A stretch of DNA of 33,912 bases from Pseudorhodobacter antarcticus (GTDB lineage: Bacteria > Pseudomonadota > Alphaproteobacteria > Rhodobacterales > Rhodobacteraceae). The stretch covers positions 1 through 33,912 of the forward strand of contig CAMBWO010000008.1 in assembly GCA_945871285.1 (NCBI GenBank), written 5' to 3'. Shown piece by piece: positions 32,677 through 33,912 of this stretch. How positions within the stretch are numbered: the first letter of the stretch is position 1; each line of letters begins with the position of its first letter. The notes beneath the pieces are model-generated. The model searched no databases, was not told the origin of the DNA, and saw only the letters and a list, made by a program, of their open reading frames with translations. The translations under genes and the position numbers were made by a program.

Positions 32677-33450
32677 ATGGCCGGACGATTGAGACGATGG
32701 ATCGAGTCCGTGCTGCACCGGCGGTCGGTGCGACGCTGGGCCAGGGCGGGTGATCAGGTCAAGGCGGTTGACCTCGCCACGCTCAGCCGCTGGCGGGGTC
32801 AGGCGCGCGGATTGCGCCGCCGTCTGGATGTGGTGATCCACGAGGCGGACCACCGGCTGGCCCTGCCGGTGATCGGGTCCAACGTCGTGCGCAAACCGAT
32901 CGGCAGTGACTGGTGGTGGCGGCCCATGCTGTGGCGCGGGCCGATTGCGGTGCCGGGCCTGGCCTCGGTGCCCGGCAAGACCACGATCTGCGACGGCACC
33001 ACCGTGTTTCACGACTGCCGCCGCTCCGAACTGACCATCCGCCAGATCCGCAACACGCGGGAGGAGGACATCGCCCCCTTCGGGTTCCGCATGGATGTGT
33101 TCCGCTTTGACGGATCGTTCCTGTCCCTGGTTCTGGACCTGCCCGAAGAGGCGGCCCGCGGGCTGAAACTGCGCCACCTGATCCGCATGGACGTGCTGGT
33201 GCAGATGGAAAAACCGCTGGAAATCTTTGCCCGGCTGAACATCAAGCACGGGCCCAACGTGGAACAGATCGTCCGCGAACTGCCCCTGAACCAGGAAGAG
33301 GTGATGGTCGAATTCGACCTGGCCTATTCCAAGATCAACGAAAAACGGGTCGAACGGCTGTGGGTCGACCTGATCTTCGAGGGCCCCGAAATGAACCAGG
33401 TCATCCTGCGCGACCTGACCTTTTCGCGCCGCCCCCGTGCCGAACTGTGA
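32677..33450 (+). CDS. DUF6478-like protein
   Basis: A 257-residue protein without signal peptide or membrane segment. The N-terminus is highly basic (MAGRLRRWIESVLHRRSVRRWAR). The remainder is beta-rich with SDWWWRPMLWRGPI, FHDCRRSELTIRQIRNTR, SLVLDLPEEAARGLKLRHLIRMDVLV, FARLNIKHGPNVEQIVREL, and a WVDLIFEGPEMNQVILRDLTFSRRPRAEL ending. I associate this with the Rhodobacterales family DUF6478, from memory only. Function unknown; the ending DLTFSRRPRAEL is reminiscent of proteins near polysaccharide or surface genes (weak inference). The ATG at 32677 is the best fit. The next gene starts 7 bases after its stop, so the two are an operon. Confidence 0.7.
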   Translation: MAGRLRRWIESVLHRRSVRRWARAGDQVKAVDLATLSRWRGQARGLRRRLDVVIHEADHRLALPVIGSNVVRKPIGSDWWWRPMLWRGPIAVPGLASVPGKTTICDGTTVFHDCRRSELTIRQIRNTREEDIAPFGFRMDVFRFDGSFLSLVLDLPEEAARGLKLRHLIRMDVLVQMEKPLEIFARLNIKHGPNVEQIVRELPLNQEEVMVEFDLAYSKINEKRVERLWVDLIFEGPEMNQVILRDLTFSRRPRAEL

Positions 33451-33457
33451 GGGACCA

Positions 33458-33838
33458 ATGACCGACGCCGTGCTGACCAAAACCCGTATCCGCGCCGGCA
33501 TCTGGGAAGGCATCCTGTCTGGCCAGACCACCCCCCCCACGCTCGAGGTGCTCTTGCTCGAGGCTGCCCTGCCCGGCCTGACCGCAACCGCCCTGCCCGA
33601 CAGCCCCGGCGACTGGGCCATCCGCCTGCCCATCCCGGCCGAGGTCCTCAGTGAGGGCGTCCAGACATTCCTGATCCGCGACAAGACCACCGGCGCCACC
33701 CTGGCCCATTTCAGCATCATCACCGGCGTCGCCATGGAAGACGACCTGCGCGCCGAGGTTGACCTCTTGCGCGCCGAACTTGACATGCTCAAACGCGCCT
33801 TCCGCCGCCACTGCGTCGAAACAGCCGCCACAACCTGA
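33458..33838 (+). CDS. Small protein with C-terminal coiled coil, unknown function
   Basis: A 126-residue protein, not recognised. The N-terminal two thirds are beta-rich: TRIRAGIWEGILSG, PTLEVLLLEAALPGLTATALP, WAIRLPIPAEVLSEGVQTFLIRDKTTG, TLAHFSIITG. The end DDLRAEVDLLRAELDMLKRAFRRH is a clear amphipathic helix with heptad leucines, probably a coiled coil. GAGGG lies 4 bases before the ATG and overlaps the preceding stop region, so it is translated with the DUF6478-like gene. Codons are strongly C-rich, unlike the G-rich genes from 15 to 30 kb. The two proteins may act together. Confidence 0.65.
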   Translation: MTDAVLTKTRIRAGIWEGILSGQTTPPTLEVLLLEAALPGLTATALPDSPGDWAIRLPIPAEVLSEGVQTFLIRDKTTGATLAHFSIITGVAMEDDLRAEVDLLRAELDMLKRAFRRHCVETAATT

Positions 33839-33881
33839 GCCACCGCTCCCTTCATTTCGGCATAAATACTCCACGGGCGGC

Positions 33882-33912
33882 GGGACTGGAGGGTTTCACA
33901 CCCTCCAGTCCC
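33882..33912. terminator. 13-bp perfect hairpin at window end
   Basis: GGGACTGGAGGGT (33882-33894) pairs perfectly with ACCCTCCAGTCCC (33900-33912) around TTCAC, 44 bases after the last stop codon. The window ends here, so a T tract cannot be checked. Likely an intrinsic terminator or another dispersed hairpin. Confidence 0.5.

Overview
The window looks like chromosomal DNA of a GC-rich alphaproteobacterium of the order Rhodobacterales (Roseobacter/Rhodobacter/Paracoccus type). The evidence is very high GC with G/C-ending codons and family signatures common in that group: an IalB-family periplasmic protein, a DUF2794 protein, a probable DUF6478 protein, a compact AlkZ/YcaQ-like protein, a Hint-domain protein and a small RTX protein, and the smpB / dapA / lytic transglycosylase neighbourhood. 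No species can be named from the sequence alone. I see no tRNA, rRNA, CRISPR array, transposase or phage gene.

Layout. 1-4.7 kb, mostly leftward: a murein hydrolase activator (EnvC-like, cut by the window edge), gpmI, an aromatic/aspartate aminotransferase, 3-mercaptopyruvate sulfurtransferase and smpB. 4.8-7.9 kb looks accessory: a small ion channel, a Hint-domain protein and an RTX calcium-binding protein divergently arranged around a 534-bp control region with a perfect CtrA-type box, and an EamA transporter. 8-14.6 kb: dapA, a soluble-type lytic transglycosylase, a DUF4139/MuiA-like protein, a class III aminotransferase and a TPR protein. 14.9-19.6 kb: an ATP-grasp-like protein, a beta-carbonic anhydrase, an unrecognised helical protein, an M17 aminopeptidase translationally coupled to an NlpC/P60 hydrolase. 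19.7-25.9 kb: DUF2794, an asparaginase II-type protein, IalB, rlmN, a fatty acid desaturase and a CPA2 antiporter without an RCK domain. 26-33.9 kb: AlkZ-like glycosylase, a ThDP enzyme, a NYN-LOTUS protein, ZapE, a CPBP protease, a lipoprotein, DUF6478 and a small coiled-coil protein.

Most genes are housekeeping and work independently: cell-wall remodelling (EnvC-like, Slt, NlpC/P60), lysine/peptidoglycan precursor synthesis (DapA), central metabolism (GpmI), translation quality control and ribosome maturation (SmpB, RlmN). The least explained content is between genes. There are three copies of an 82-83 bp element that starts with the palindrome GTGTCCACGCGTGGAC and ends with an AAGGTTTG box. 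There are four copies of a REP-like hairpin element with constant GATGGGCA/TGCCCATC ends and variable inner stems. Two perfect 22-bp palindromes lie back to back. A strong intrinsic terminator has no gene in front of it, which suggests an orphan small RNA. The top strand also changes from C-rich to G-rich near 14.7 kb independently of gene direction.
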